Source: CAYWHE01 sp964458125 (GTDB lineage: Bacteria; Bacteroidota; Bacteroidia; AKYH767-A; OLB10). Taken from it: a stretch of 9,745 bases of DNA. Below are positions 1 through 6,727 of this stretch, in pieces. The notes beneath the pieces are model-generated. The model was not told the DNA's origin. It searched no databases and saw nothing but the letters and a program-made list of their open reading frames with translations. A program made the translations under genes and the position numbers. The stretch is from positions 1-9,745 of the forward strand of contig CAYWHE010000154.1 of assembly GCA_964458125.1 (NCBI GenBank), in the 5' to 3' direction. Position 1 is the first letter of the stretch. Each line of letters begins with the position of its first letter.

Positions 1-178
1 ACCATACATTCTTTAATTATGGGGCTACCTGAAAATTAAATCAAACATAATATCTCCTTTTGCTTTGGTACTTATGTGATCCTTCCAAGTATTAAAAAGT
101 TTTGCCGGACAATATTGATTCTTTATATAATAAGGGTAAAATTTCTGGTCAAAGCGGAGGTAACGGCTGCCGTCTGAA
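1..178. other. A+T-rich region after the last gene, no supported gene
   Basis: This end of the window is clearly richer in A+T than the coding regions. I see no complete gene on either strand and no hairpin followed by a T-run that would mark a terminator. On the minus strand one frame stays open from a stop at 258-256 down to 25, but it contains no ATG before position 48. A minus-strand gene starting beyond position 1 may be preceded by this region, because ATG triplets occur at 9-7 and 5-3 on that strand. Confidence 0.6.
46..61 (-). promoter_or_regulatory. Shine-Dalgarno-like AAAAGGAG before a 7-codon ORF
   Basis: On the minus strand AAAAGGAG (61-54) lies five bases before an ATG (48-46). 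This is the only textbook ribosome-binding site next to a start that I found in the window. The ORF it would serve is only seven codons (M-F-D-L-I-F-R, stop TAG at 27-25). It may be a leader peptide, the site for a gene broken by a frame change, or a chance purine-rich match. Bacteroidota rarely depend on such sites, so functional weight is low. Confidence 0.25.
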
Positions 179-541
179 TCAGAAAATATTCTCCAGATCC
201 TTCTTCCTGTAGGTATGATTCCTGGTTTCGAACATGGAAGGGCCCTGTTCTTTTTTCAACTGAAGGGAATCACCTGCAAAGAGCCTTCTGAGCAGGGCAA
301 CAGGCACCAGGAAAATATAAAAAATAAGGGAGAGCAGTATTTTGGAAGTAAACCAGCCGATGCCCTCAGCCAGTTTCAGCCACAACAAAACCAGCCAGCG
401 TTCCACAAAACCGGAAAAGATGCAGGCCACGCCAATCAGCAGGGCGATTTTCAACCAGACCGGAGATGCAGTAACCAGGGAAATCAAGGACAGTCCGGTC
501 ACGATGACCAGGGGAACTTTTTGTTTTTCAGATGCTTTCAT
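179..541 (-). CDS. SxtJ-family small membrane protein
   Basis: Small integral-membrane protein of unknown biochemical role, resembling the SxtJ family named after the saxitoxin cluster, where it follows a carbamoyltransferase. I choose the ATG at 541 (120 residues) over an in-frame TTG at 571; the latter would add ten residues and nearly abut the previous stop. Two close hydrophobic helices (about 9-26 and 28-46) are followed by a Trp/Leu-rich amphipathic segment (49-64) and a third helix (67-84). The end of that helix, VPVALLRRLFAGDSLQL (79-95), recalls the family's P-x-x-L-x-R-x-x-G-x-D-x-L pattern. A polar tail follows, with FETRNHTYRKKDLENIF (104-120), a family-like ending. It starts 33 bases after the SGNH gene. 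The usual partner SxtK (DUF5989, about 50 residues) is not seen between here and the window edge. The assignment is from memory of the family pattern, without a search. Confidence 0.72.
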   Translation of the reverse strand: MKASEKQKVPLVIVTGLSLISLVTASPVWLKIALLIGVACIFSGFVERWLVLLWLKLAEGIGWFTSKILLSLIFYIFLVPVALLRRLFAGDSLQLKKEQGPSMFETRNHTYRKKDLENIF

Positions 542-574
542 AGTTCGTATATAACTAATTGGCGGCAGCAACTG

Positions 575-1717
575 CTACCGGTTTTCCAGGTTCAGCTTTT
601 TGATTTCTTCAAACACCAGTGAGGCAAACAACTCCGCGCCTTTTTTCGAAAAATGACCTTCATCCACAAAGTAGCCGGCGGTCCAGGGATGCCGCAGGTG
701 AATGTCCTTCATTTCCATGCAATGCTCAGCCGTACAGAGGCTGTCCATGATGGTATTGAAGTGATTCATCAGTCTTGGAATGCTGTTGCTTTCGATATAT
801 GGTGTCCAGGGCAGAGAGGTATTTTCCGGAACCCGAAAATCCTGATTCATCACCTGAGGGATAAATACGGGGATTGCACCGATATTCTTTGCCAAGGCAT
901 TCAGTGTTTTCAGGTTACGGTAATAAATCCGGTCGATAAACGGATCGGGGTCGCTATAGATTTTATCGGGTTGCCTGAATTTGGAATCAAACCGGGTGCT
1001 GCCTTTTTTTCGTAAATAGTTGATGGCAACATTTCGCGTCATCTGCACCAGGTAAGCCATCCCTGAAAACTTCTGTAAGGCGTCCATGAAGTTATAACAT
1101 TTTAATTCCGCATCATCACTTGAAAAACTACTGGCCAGGAACAATCCATGATGATAGTAATCCGGAGAATTCAGCGGATCGTGGTAATTGCGCATATCGT
1201 TCCAGCCCTCGTAAAATAAAATCACATCGGGTTTGATTTCCGGAATCAGCAAAGCGGACTGGATGATGCCCTCCACGGTGGAATAACCGGCTACCCCGTA
1301 GTTAAAGACGGCATATTTTTTTCCAAGTTTCTGCTGTAATTGTGCCGGCCAGCTATCCGTATCGGCAAGTTCCACGCAATATGTGGAAGAACCCCCGACA
1401 CAGGCAATGCGAATGAGTGAGGTATCCTGTTCATCCCCACCCGTCCACCGCAAACCCATTGGAGTGGAAGAAAAAACGCCTTTCCCCTGATTAAACGACT
1501 TGCCCGCCCGGAGCCTTCCGACGAGGAAGGGATGTTTCTCATAAACTTCCTTGCGCATGGGATGATCGGCAACCGGTGTTGAAGTAAGCCTTGTTTCACC
1601 ATGTTTGAAAAGAAAAATGACCTGCCCGAGGACTTCAATAAAAAGCAACATGACGAACAATATCTTTACGTTGACCCAGGCAATCTGCAGGAATTCCTTT
1701 ATTTTACTTTCAGCCAT
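575..1717 (-). CDS. Membrane-anchored SGNH/GDSL hydrolase-like protein
   Basis: Predicted esterase or acyl-transfer enzyme of the SGNH fold, anchored in the inner membrane and facing the periplasm. The protein has 380 residues with an ATG start, 10 bases after the carbamoyltransferase stop. One N-terminal hydrophobic helix (about 16-37) acts as signal anchor. The SGNH blocks are visible in order: CVGGSSTYC (106-114) with nucleophile Ser110, NYGVAGYST (139-147) with oxyanion Gly144, EGWNDMRNY (170-178) with Asn173, and VDEGHFSKKG (351-360) with the catalytic Asp352-x-x-His355 pair. All four catalytic positions are present, so it may be active, for example removing or moving an acetyl or other acyl group on the glycan. 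Proteins of this type are common beside carbamoyltransferases and SxtJ-like proteins in surface-glycan loci (family knowledge). The actual substrate is not readable from sequence. Confidence 0.88.
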   Translation of the reverse strand: MAESKIKEFLQIAWVNVKILFVMLLFIEVLGQVIFLFKHGETRLTSTPVADHPMRKEVYEKHPFLVGRLRAGKSFNQGKGVFSSTPMGLRWTGGDEQDTSLIRIACVGGSSTYCVELADTDSWPAQLQQKLGKKYAVFNYGVAGYSTVEGIIQSALLIPEIKPDVILFYEGWNDMRNYHDPLNSPDYYHHGLFLASSFSSDDAELKCYNFMDALQKFSGMAYLVQMTRNVAINYLRKKGSTRFDSKFRQPDKIYSDPDPFIDRIYYRNLKTLNALAKNIGAIPVFIPQVMNQDFRVPENTSLPWTPYIESNSIPRLMNHFNTIMDSLCTAEHCMEMKDIHLRHPWTAGYFVDEGHFSKKGAELFASLVFEEIKKLNLENR

Positions 1718-1727
1718 ACCCGAATGA

Positions 1728-3590
1728 TTAATCCAGTACGAATTCCTCTTTCCAGTTATCCCTTTCCTTCCATTCGGGTTGTTCCATTTTCATAAAAAGA
1801 TAAGGCCCGATCACCAGCGCATCCATTTCAGTGCGCATAAAACAACGGTATCCGTCTTCCGGCGTCATCACAATGGGTTCTCCGCGCACGTTGAAGCTGG
1901 TGTTGACAATTACGGAACAACCGGTTTGCTTTTTAAACTCGGTGATCAGCTGATGGTAGGCCGGATTTGTTTCTTTGTGGACGGTTTGAATGCGGGCAGA
2001 AAAGTCGATATGCGTGATGGCGGGCAGATCCGACCGGAGGTAATACAGTTTTTCCTTCAGATCAAGCTGACTATAGTTTTCCGGAAGCGGCTTCCTCCAC
2101 TTTTCCTTCACCGGGTGAACCAATAGCATATACGGGGAGGATCCCTGCAGGTCAAAATACCCGGCAGCATCTTCCGCCAGTACAGATGGTGCAAATGGCC
2201 GGAAGGATTCCCTGTACTTGATTTTGAGGTTCAGCTTTTTCTGCATATCGGCATTGCGGGCATCCCCGATAATGCTTCTGCCTCCCAACGCACGGGGTCC
2301 AAATTCCATGCGTCCCTGCATCCAGCCAATCACCATGCCCTGAGCGATCAGGGAGGCCGTTTTCACGCAAAGTGCATCCATTGAGCCCGGCTCATGGTAA
2401 ACGGCCTTGTATTTTTTGGCCATGAGCCGGATTTCCAGGTCAGAAAATTCGGGACCCAGATAAGAACCTTTCATTTCATCGCCCTGTCCGCCCGCTTGCT
2501 TCTCTTTCTCAAAATAAATATGGCAGGCTGCGAGTGCGGCTCCCGGGGCGCCTCCGGCATCGCCGGCCGCAGGCTGAATGAACATCCCGGAGAATAAGCG
2601 GGTATCCTGGATTTTGCCATTGGCCACGCAATTCAGGGCAACACCACCGGCAAGGCAAAGGTTATCCGACCCCGTTAATTTCTTCGCTTCCCGGGCCATT
2701 CCAATGACAATCTCTTCCGTGATTTCCTGGATAGCCAGGCCCAGATTGCAATGATGCTGAAGCAACTCATCCTCCGGCTTGCGTTTTCTAAATCCGAAGA
2801 GGCTTTCCCATTTTTCATCCATGGCCATTTTCAGCCCGGTGGCATAATTAAAATACGCCTGGTTCAGCCATACGGAGCCATCATCTTTAATTTCCAGCAG
2901 GTTTTCCCTGATGCGTTTCACATATTGCCGTACCTGTTCCGATCCCGGATTGCCATAAGGAGCAAGTCCCATCAGTTTGTATTCGCCGGAGTTGACCTTG
3001 AATCCCAGGAAATACGTAAAGGTGGAATACAACAATCCGACAGAATGCGGAAATTTCAATTCCTTGAGGATGGTGATATCCTTTCCTTTGCCATGACAGA
3101 TGGAGGCTGTTGCCCACTCCCCCACTCCGTCCACGGTGATGATGGCCGCTTCGGAAAAACCGGAGGGATAAAAGGCTGAAGCGGCATGAGAGAGGTGATG
3201 TTCCGGGAACAGCAATTTAACATTTTTCCTGTCAAAGGACTGGATTTCCTCCAGCGCATCGAGGAGGTTTTTCTTCAGAAAAAGTTTTTCCCTGATCCAG
3301 ACCGGCATGGAGGTAATGAAAGAAGGAAGTCCCATGGGCGCAAAGCCATAATAGGTTTCCAGCAGCCTTTCAAATTTCAGTATGGGCTTATCATAAAAGG
3401 CTATGGCATCGAGTTCGTCCAGTTTAACGCCTCCGTATTGCAGGCAAAATGAAACAGCATGGGAGGGAAACCCGGGATCATGTTTTTTTCTGGTGAATCG
3501 CTCCTCCTGGGCCGCGGCTGTAATGATGCCGTCTTCGACCAGGGCAGCAGCAGAATCATGGTAATAAGCAGAAATACCAAGTATCTTCAT
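1728..3590 (-). CDS. NodU/CmcH/TobZ-family O-carbamoyltransferase
   Basis: Transfers a carbamoyl group from carbamoyl phosphate, through a carbamoyl-adenylate, to a hydroxyl group, here probably of a sugar. The protein has 620 residues, the usual family length, with an ATG start. The N-terminal Kae1-like ASKHA domain begins MKILGISAYYHDSAAAL, with His11-Asp12, and has EERFTRKKHD (29-38). The metal-binding HHLSHAASAFYPSGF (131-145) has His131 and His135. Next come VDGVGEW (153-159), GEYKLMGLAPYG (202-213), LAGGVALNCVANG (313-325) and the GDAGGAPGAA segment (343-352). The C-terminal carbamoyltransferase domain carries RMEFGPRALGGRSIIGDAR (427-445), RESFRPFAPSV (460-470) and NTSFNVRGEPIV (563-574). 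All key motifs look intact, so the enzyme should be active. It lies 108 bases after the methyltransferase and 10 bases before the SGNH gene. Relatives act on Nod factors, antibiotics and saxitoxin; a glycan acceptor is inferred from context. Confidence 0.96.
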   Translation of the reverse strand: MKILGISAYYHDSAAALVEDGIITAAAQEERFTRKKHDPGFPSHAVSFCLQYGGVKLDELDAIAFYDKPILKFERLLETYYGFAPMGLPSFITSMPVWIREKLFLKKNLLDALEEIQSFDRKNVKLLFPEHHLSHAASAFYPSGFSEAAIITVDGVGEWATASICHGKGKDITILKELKFPHSVGLLYSTFTYFLGFKVNSGEYKLMGLAPYGNPGSEQVRQYVKRIRENLLEIKDDGSVWLNQAYFNYATGLKMAMDEKWESLFGFRKRKPEDELLQHHCNLGLAIQEITEEIVIGMAREAKKLTGSDNLCLAGGVALNCVANGKIQDTRLFSGMFIQPAAGDAGGAPGAALAACHIYFEKEKQAGGQGDEMKGSYLGPEFSDLEIRLMAKKYKAVYHEPGSMDALCVKTASLIAQGMVIGWMQGRMEFGPRALGGRSIIGDARNADMQKKLNLKIKYRESFRPFAPSVLAEDAAGYFDLQGSSPYMLLVHPVKEKWRKPLPENYSQLDLKEKLYYLRSDLPAITHIDFSARIQTVHKETNPAYHQLITEFKKQTGCSVIVNTSFNVRGEPIVMTPEDGYRCFMRTEMDALVIGPYLFMKMEQPEWKERDNWKEEFVLD

Positions 3591-3698
3591 GTTCTTATCT
3601 ATTGGTTACAGCAGTTCCTGTTTCATGTTTCAGCAGTGCAATTTCATAATTTCTTTAATTTACCGGAGACATCGCCAAACCAGTTATGAACAGCGCTG

Positions 3699-4430
3699 TC
3701 AACCTTTTACGGCTTCGGCAATTAACGTTTCAAGGTTGTTGAAGGCCTCGCCCAGGCATACCTGGTGCCGCTCCACATCTTGTAACCGCGTATCATCGCT
3801 TATTCCGGGAGGATAAAACCGAATGTCCCTGAATCCGCTTACCTGCAGGAGATGGGTCAGGCTCTCCTTCCCAAAAATAAACTTATGATAAAAATTATAA
3901 AAAATATAGTTGACCAGGAAATCGCGTTTACAGGGAACGGGATGGGGATAGGTTTTGCTTACGTGTTCACGGAAATAGTCCTGCACCACGGGGTCGTCTT
4001 CCTTCATACTAATAAACCGGTCCAGCGAAGGGGTGGCGATCCGGATTTTCCCCCCTTTTTTAAGGATGCGATGGCATTCCCCGAGCATAAAGACGGCCTG
4101 TTCGTAGGCGATGTGTTCAATCATATGTTCGGACATAACGCACTCGAAACTCTCATTCTCAAATGGAAAACGCTTCGTGGCATCGAGGTAAGCCACGCCT
4201 TCGGGCCCGGCCCAGACATCGGTATTGAGCCATCCTTCCAGGTTATTTCCCTGACAGCCGATGTTTAATTTTTTCATCCCGGGTCCGTTCATATAATCCC
4301 TGATCAGACCTGCCGTTTTCTTTTGAAAATACTTTGCTTTCTGGCCTTCACTCGTCTGGCCAAACAAAGCGCGTATGGACCAGATCAGGTCCGAAACCTT
4401 TTTATTCCGGTAAAGGATTCCTAAAGCCAT
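3699..4430 (-). CDS. Class I SAM-dependent methyltransferase
   Basis: Probably methylates a sugar or phosphate of the exported glycan, using S-adenosylmethionine in the cytoplasm. The protein has 243 residues with an ATG start. After an N-terminal helical region, motif I is KLNIGCQGNNLEGWLNTD (54-71), a variant of the LNLGCG...GWINVD pattern found in many glycan-cluster methyltransferases. The acidic Asp83 region follows, then MSEHMIEHI (99-107), typical of the type 11/12 fold. A GGKIRIATPSLDR segment (126-138) represents the strand after the post-I motifs. The C-terminal half is rich in aromatic residues and probably forms the acceptor site. It lies 28 bases after wzt. Its position suits a chain-end or repeat-unit methyltransferase, but the acceptor is unknown. 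The C-terminus may be cut short by a frame change at an A4 run near 3705-3708 (see findings). Confidence 0.88.
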   Translation of the reverse strand: MALGILYRNKKVSDLIWSIRALFGQTSEGQKAKYFQKKTAGLIRDYMNGPGMKKLNIGCQGNNLEGWLNTDVWAGPEGVAYLDATKRFPFENESFECVMSEHMIEHIAYEQAVFMLGECHRILKKGGKIRIATPSLDRFISMKEDDPVVQDYFREHVSKTYPHPVPCKRDFLVNYIFYNFYHKFIFGKESLTHLLQVSGFRDIRFYPPGISDDTRLQDVERHQVCLGEAFNNLETLIAEAVKG

Positions 4431-4458
4431 GTTTCAGCAGATAATAGGCAGGTTGGTT

Positions 4459-5697
4459 TCAGTTGATGTTCCACTTAATCACCGGGCATAAAAGCGTTCT
4501 CCGTTTTCGCTGCCAGTATGGCGATTTACTTTTCAAACCAATAATATCAAATTTAACCGACAACTCCTCGTGTTCATGCGAATAAAACATTTTAACAAAA
4601 TGCAGCCCGGCCAGGAAATAAACCTGATACTTGCCTTCATTCAACTGGGAAATATCCAGTGAACCGGTCAACTGATGCCGGCCGGGACGGAGGATGGATT
4701 TATGTTCATCAAAATCATCCGTATGAAAAGTCAGCACCAGTGAATCGCCCATCTCATTGAACAACTGGTATCCGAGACAAAGCCGTCCTTCTTCCTGCAG
4801 GACATCCACCGTGACGTGCACGAGCAGCTGGTCTTCATAACAGTCCACCGCTTCAACGGCATTGCCCTTTAAATCGGTGATCTGAAAATTTTTCAGAATG
4901 AAGTAAGGTTCACCCTTGGTTCCGTCGAAACCTCCCGTTCCGCCTTTCGATTCATACAGGGTTTGGGTGTATAAATTCAGTACATCGGTAGTTTCCCCGA
5001 ATTTCTCCACCATGCCTGATTTCAGGTAAAGCGTTTTGGAGGCCAGTTGCCGGATCAGGCTGAGCTGATGGGAAACCACCAACAATGTCCTGCCGTGTTT
5101 TCCAACCTCATCCATTTTGCCTATGCATTTCCGCTGAAACTCATAATCGCCCACGGCAAGTACTTCATCAATGATCAGGATGTCGGGTTCCAGGTGAACC
5201 CCAACGGCAAAAGCCAGACGCAGCTGCATACCACTGCTGTAGTGCTTCAGGGGTGTGTCAATAAATTTTTCCACCCCGCTGAAGGCCACGATCTCATCAA
5301 AGTGACGGGTGATGTCGCGCCTGGAAATACCGAGAATGGATCCGTTGAGGAAGATATTTTCACGACCGGTGAGTTCCGGGTGAAAGCCGGTTCCGACTTC
5401 CAGCAGGCTTGACAGGGTCCCGCGAATGGTAATGATGCCTTTACTGGGCAGGGTGATCCTGGATAACACTTTCAAAAGGGTGGATTTTCCCGCACCGTTT
5501 TTTCCAATAATGCCAATGATTTCACCGGGTAAAATATCCAGGTCGATATCCTGAAGTGCAAAAAAATCTTCGCGTGTACTTTTATTTTTCCCTTTTACCC
5601 ATTCGGCCAGGGTATCACGAAGCGATTCATAGGGACGGTTCTCCTGCCTGATCCGGTATTTCTTGGAAACATTCCTGATTTCGATAATGGGCTTCAT
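4459..5697 (-). CDS. wzt: Polysaccharide ABC transporter ATPase Wzt with C-terminal cargo-binding domain
   Basis: Cytoplasmic ATPase that powers Wzm-mediated export. The protein has 412 residues with an ATG start. The nucleotide-binding domain (about 1-248) has Walker A GKNGAGKST (65-73), signature YSSGMQ (153-158), Walker B ILIIDE (173-178), the D-loop AVGD (181-184) and switch His210. The stretch LLEVGTGFHPELTGREN (98-114) is typical of the Wzt/TagH/KpsT-like subgroup and has Glu where other ABC proteins have the Q-loop Gln. Residues from about 255 to 387 form an extra beta-rich domain of the Wzt_C type, which in known systems (such as E. coli O9a) recognises the modified non-reducing end of the finished chain. 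A basic tail (residues about 388-412, with KRR at 398-400) follows. The domain implies that export depends on a terminal modification, which fits the methyltransferase gene 28 bases downstream. Confidence 0.96.
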   Translation of the reverse strand: MKPIIEIRNVSKKYRIRQENRPYESLRDTLAEWVKGKNKSTREDFFALQDIDLDILPGEIIGIIGKNGAGKSTLLKVLSRITLPSKGIITIRGTLSSLLEVGTGFHPELTGRENIFLNGSILGISRRDITRHFDEIVAFSGVEKFIDTPLKHYSSGMQLRLAFAVGVHLEPDILIIDEVLAVGDYEFQRKCIGKMDEVGKHGRTLLVVSHQLSLIRQLASKTLYLKSGMVEKFGETTDVLNLYTQTLYESKGGTGGFDGTKGEPYFILKNFQITDLKGNAVEAVDCYEDQLLVHVTVDVLQEEGRLCLGYQLFNEMGDSLVLTFHTDDFDEHKSILRPGRHQLTGSLDISQLNEGKYQVYFLAGLHFVKMFYSHEHEELSVKFDIIGLKSKSPYWQRKRRTLLCPVIKWNIN

Positions 5698-5810
5698 AGG
5701 CAGGATTCCCGGGACAGATTATAGTTTTTCAAAAACCAGGCGACCTGATGGTTTACACCCGCGCATGGCATGAACCGAATATCATAATTGAAACCTGGCA
5801 ACGGGATCAT
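5694..5810 (-). CDS. 38-codon small ORF bridging wzm and wzt
   Basis: Hypothetical peptide of 38 residues, not recognised. It starts with ATG in the TGATG overlap with the permease stop and ends with TGA in the ATGA overlap with the ATPase start, so it fills the whole gap between the two transporter genes. The peptide begins MIPLPGFNYDIRF, has no obvious membrane segment or signal peptide, and contains two Cys (16, 37), one Trp (25) and several Tyr/Phe/Asn. The double coupling is what an operon gene would show and would let ribosomes pass from permease to ATPase. However, an open frame of this length also arises by chance fairly often. It may be a real small protein, a translational bridge, a gene remnant, or noise. 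There is no homology evidence available here. Confidence 0.4.
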   Translation of the reverse strand: MIPLPGFNYDIRFMPCAGVNHQVAWFLKNYNLSRESCL

Positions 5811-6628
5811 CAGGCAATATCGGCAAAATAATTTTCGGTTTTTTTGAAAACGGCAAGGCCGCCGATAAACAGGATCAAGGAACCGCCCAGGCTGACCAGC
5901 ATGAGCAGCGGATCAACGGGCATCCCGGTAACGGCACTTCGGGCCAATGAAATGGCGCCGGCCATGGGATTGAGTGAAAGAATTACCTTGAGCAGGTTGT
6001 TGTCCACAATCGTCAGCGGATAAATAACCGGGGTGAGGAACATGAGGGATTGTATAAGAAAAGGAATGACGTAGCGAAAATCCCTGTATTTAACGTTCAG
6101 GGCCGAAAGCAGGGTCCCCAGTCCAAAAGTGCTGAATACGGTAGTCAGAAAGGCAAGCAGCAAATAGAACGGCAATAATAACGGGTTGACATCCATCCGG
6201 TAATACACCAGCAGGCCCACATAAATAACCAGGGTCATCAGGAAGTCGAAAACGGAAACCAGGATGGAAGACAAGGGAATGATGAGACGGGGAAAGTATA
6301 TTTTTTTGATAATATTGGCATTTCCCACCATGCTTTCAGCGGCATGACTGACACCCGAAGAAAACAAGGTCCAGAACATAAGGCCGGAATAAACAAAAAC
6401 AGGATAGGGCAGGTTATCGGAAGGAACTTTCAGCACCCTTCCGAAAAAAACGGAAAAAACAACCATCATGACAAAGGGCTGTAACAAGGCCCAGGCAAGC
6501 CCCAGCACGGTTTGCTTGTATTTGACCTTGATGTCCCGCCAGGAAAAAAAATAGAAAAGTTCCCGGTAATCCCATAATTCCCTGAAGTTAAAAGAGAATT
6601 TTTTATCAGATTGAATAACATATTCCAT
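5810..6628 (-). CDS. wzm: ABC-2 polysaccharide export permease Wzm
   Basis: Membrane half of an ABC transporter that moves a completed, lipid-linked polysaccharide (O-antigen, capsule or teichoic-acid-like) across the inner membrane. I prefer the ATG at 6628 (272 residues) over the TTG nine bases upstream, because family members begin a short distance before the amphipathic gating helix. That helix is here: RDIKVKYKQTVLGLAWALLQP (31-51) is a hallmark of the Wzm/TagG/KpsM group. Other family stretches are NIIKKIYFPR (105-114) and NVKYRDFRYVIPF followed by FLTPVIYP (178-204). About six membrane helices are visible, and FADIA ends the protein as expected. No Shine-Dalgarno sequence precedes the start. 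The stop TGA shares its A with the ATG of the 38-codon ORF (TGATG), and the ATPase follows 112 bases downstream. Family assignment is very secure; the cargo is inference. Confidence 0.95.
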   Translation of the reverse strand: MEYVIQSDKKFSFNFRELWDYRELFYFFSWRDIKVKYKQTVLGLAWALLQPFVMMVVFSVFFGRVLKVPSDNLPYPVFVYSGLMFWTLFSSGVSHAAESMVGNANIIKKIYFPRLIIPLSSILVSVFDFLMTLVIYVGLLVYYRMDVNPLLLPFYLLLAFLTTVFSTFGLGTLLSALNVKYRDFRYVIPFLIQSLMFLTPVIYPLTIVDNNLLKVILSLNPMAGAISLARSAVTGMPVDPLLMLVSLGGSLILFIGGLAVFKKTENYFADIA

Positions 6629-6727
6629 AGCGGTCAAAAGTAGTTAAAATCATGAAATACCATCCAGGTGCCCCTGGCTGATTTTTCCCAAGGTGCGTAT
6701 ATAAAAGTCGGGAAGCTGATGGATCTG

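Noticed and set aside
1..39. Plus-strand frame ending in TAA at 37-39 that could be the tail of a convergent gene
   Set aside because: Only twelve codons are visible, which is too few to distinguish from chance.
62..178. Bacteroidota-type promoter (TTTG near -33, TAnnTTTG near -7) in the A+T-rich end region
   Set aside because: A TTTG is present on the minus strand, but no good TAnnTTTG lies at the right distance.
25..255. Long open minus-strand frame overlapping the end of the SxtJ-like gene
   Set aside because: About 69 sense codons but no ATG before position 48 and no alternative start with support. The upper part overlaps a convincing SxtJ C-terminus in another frame, and the lower part is A+T-rich spacer.
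2751..3179. Plus-strand ORF of 142 codons
   Set aside because: It lies entirely opposite the well-conserved carbamoyltransferase, whose motifs fit the minus strand; its own translation shows no domain pattern. The same applies to the other plus-strand frames at 215-622, 653-1015, 1779-2126, 3852-4268, 5047-5412, 6758-7306, 7736-8059 and 9030-9341.
3595..3698. Tiny ORFs (M-K-L-H-C and M-K-Q-E-L-L) in the spacer before the carbamoyltransferase
   Set aside because: Five and six codons without ribosome-binding sites; expected by chance in a 108-base spacer.
6629..6637. TTG start for the permease at 6637
   Set aside because: It adds only Met-Thr-Ala before a normal ATG at 6628. Neither has a ribosome-binding site, and ATG fits the family N-terminus better.
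6664..6677. Inverted repeat CCAGG-TGCC-CCTGG in the spacer before the permease
   Set aside because: A five-base stem is too short for a confident terminator. No T-run follows directly on the transcribed strand, and termination here would cut the operon.
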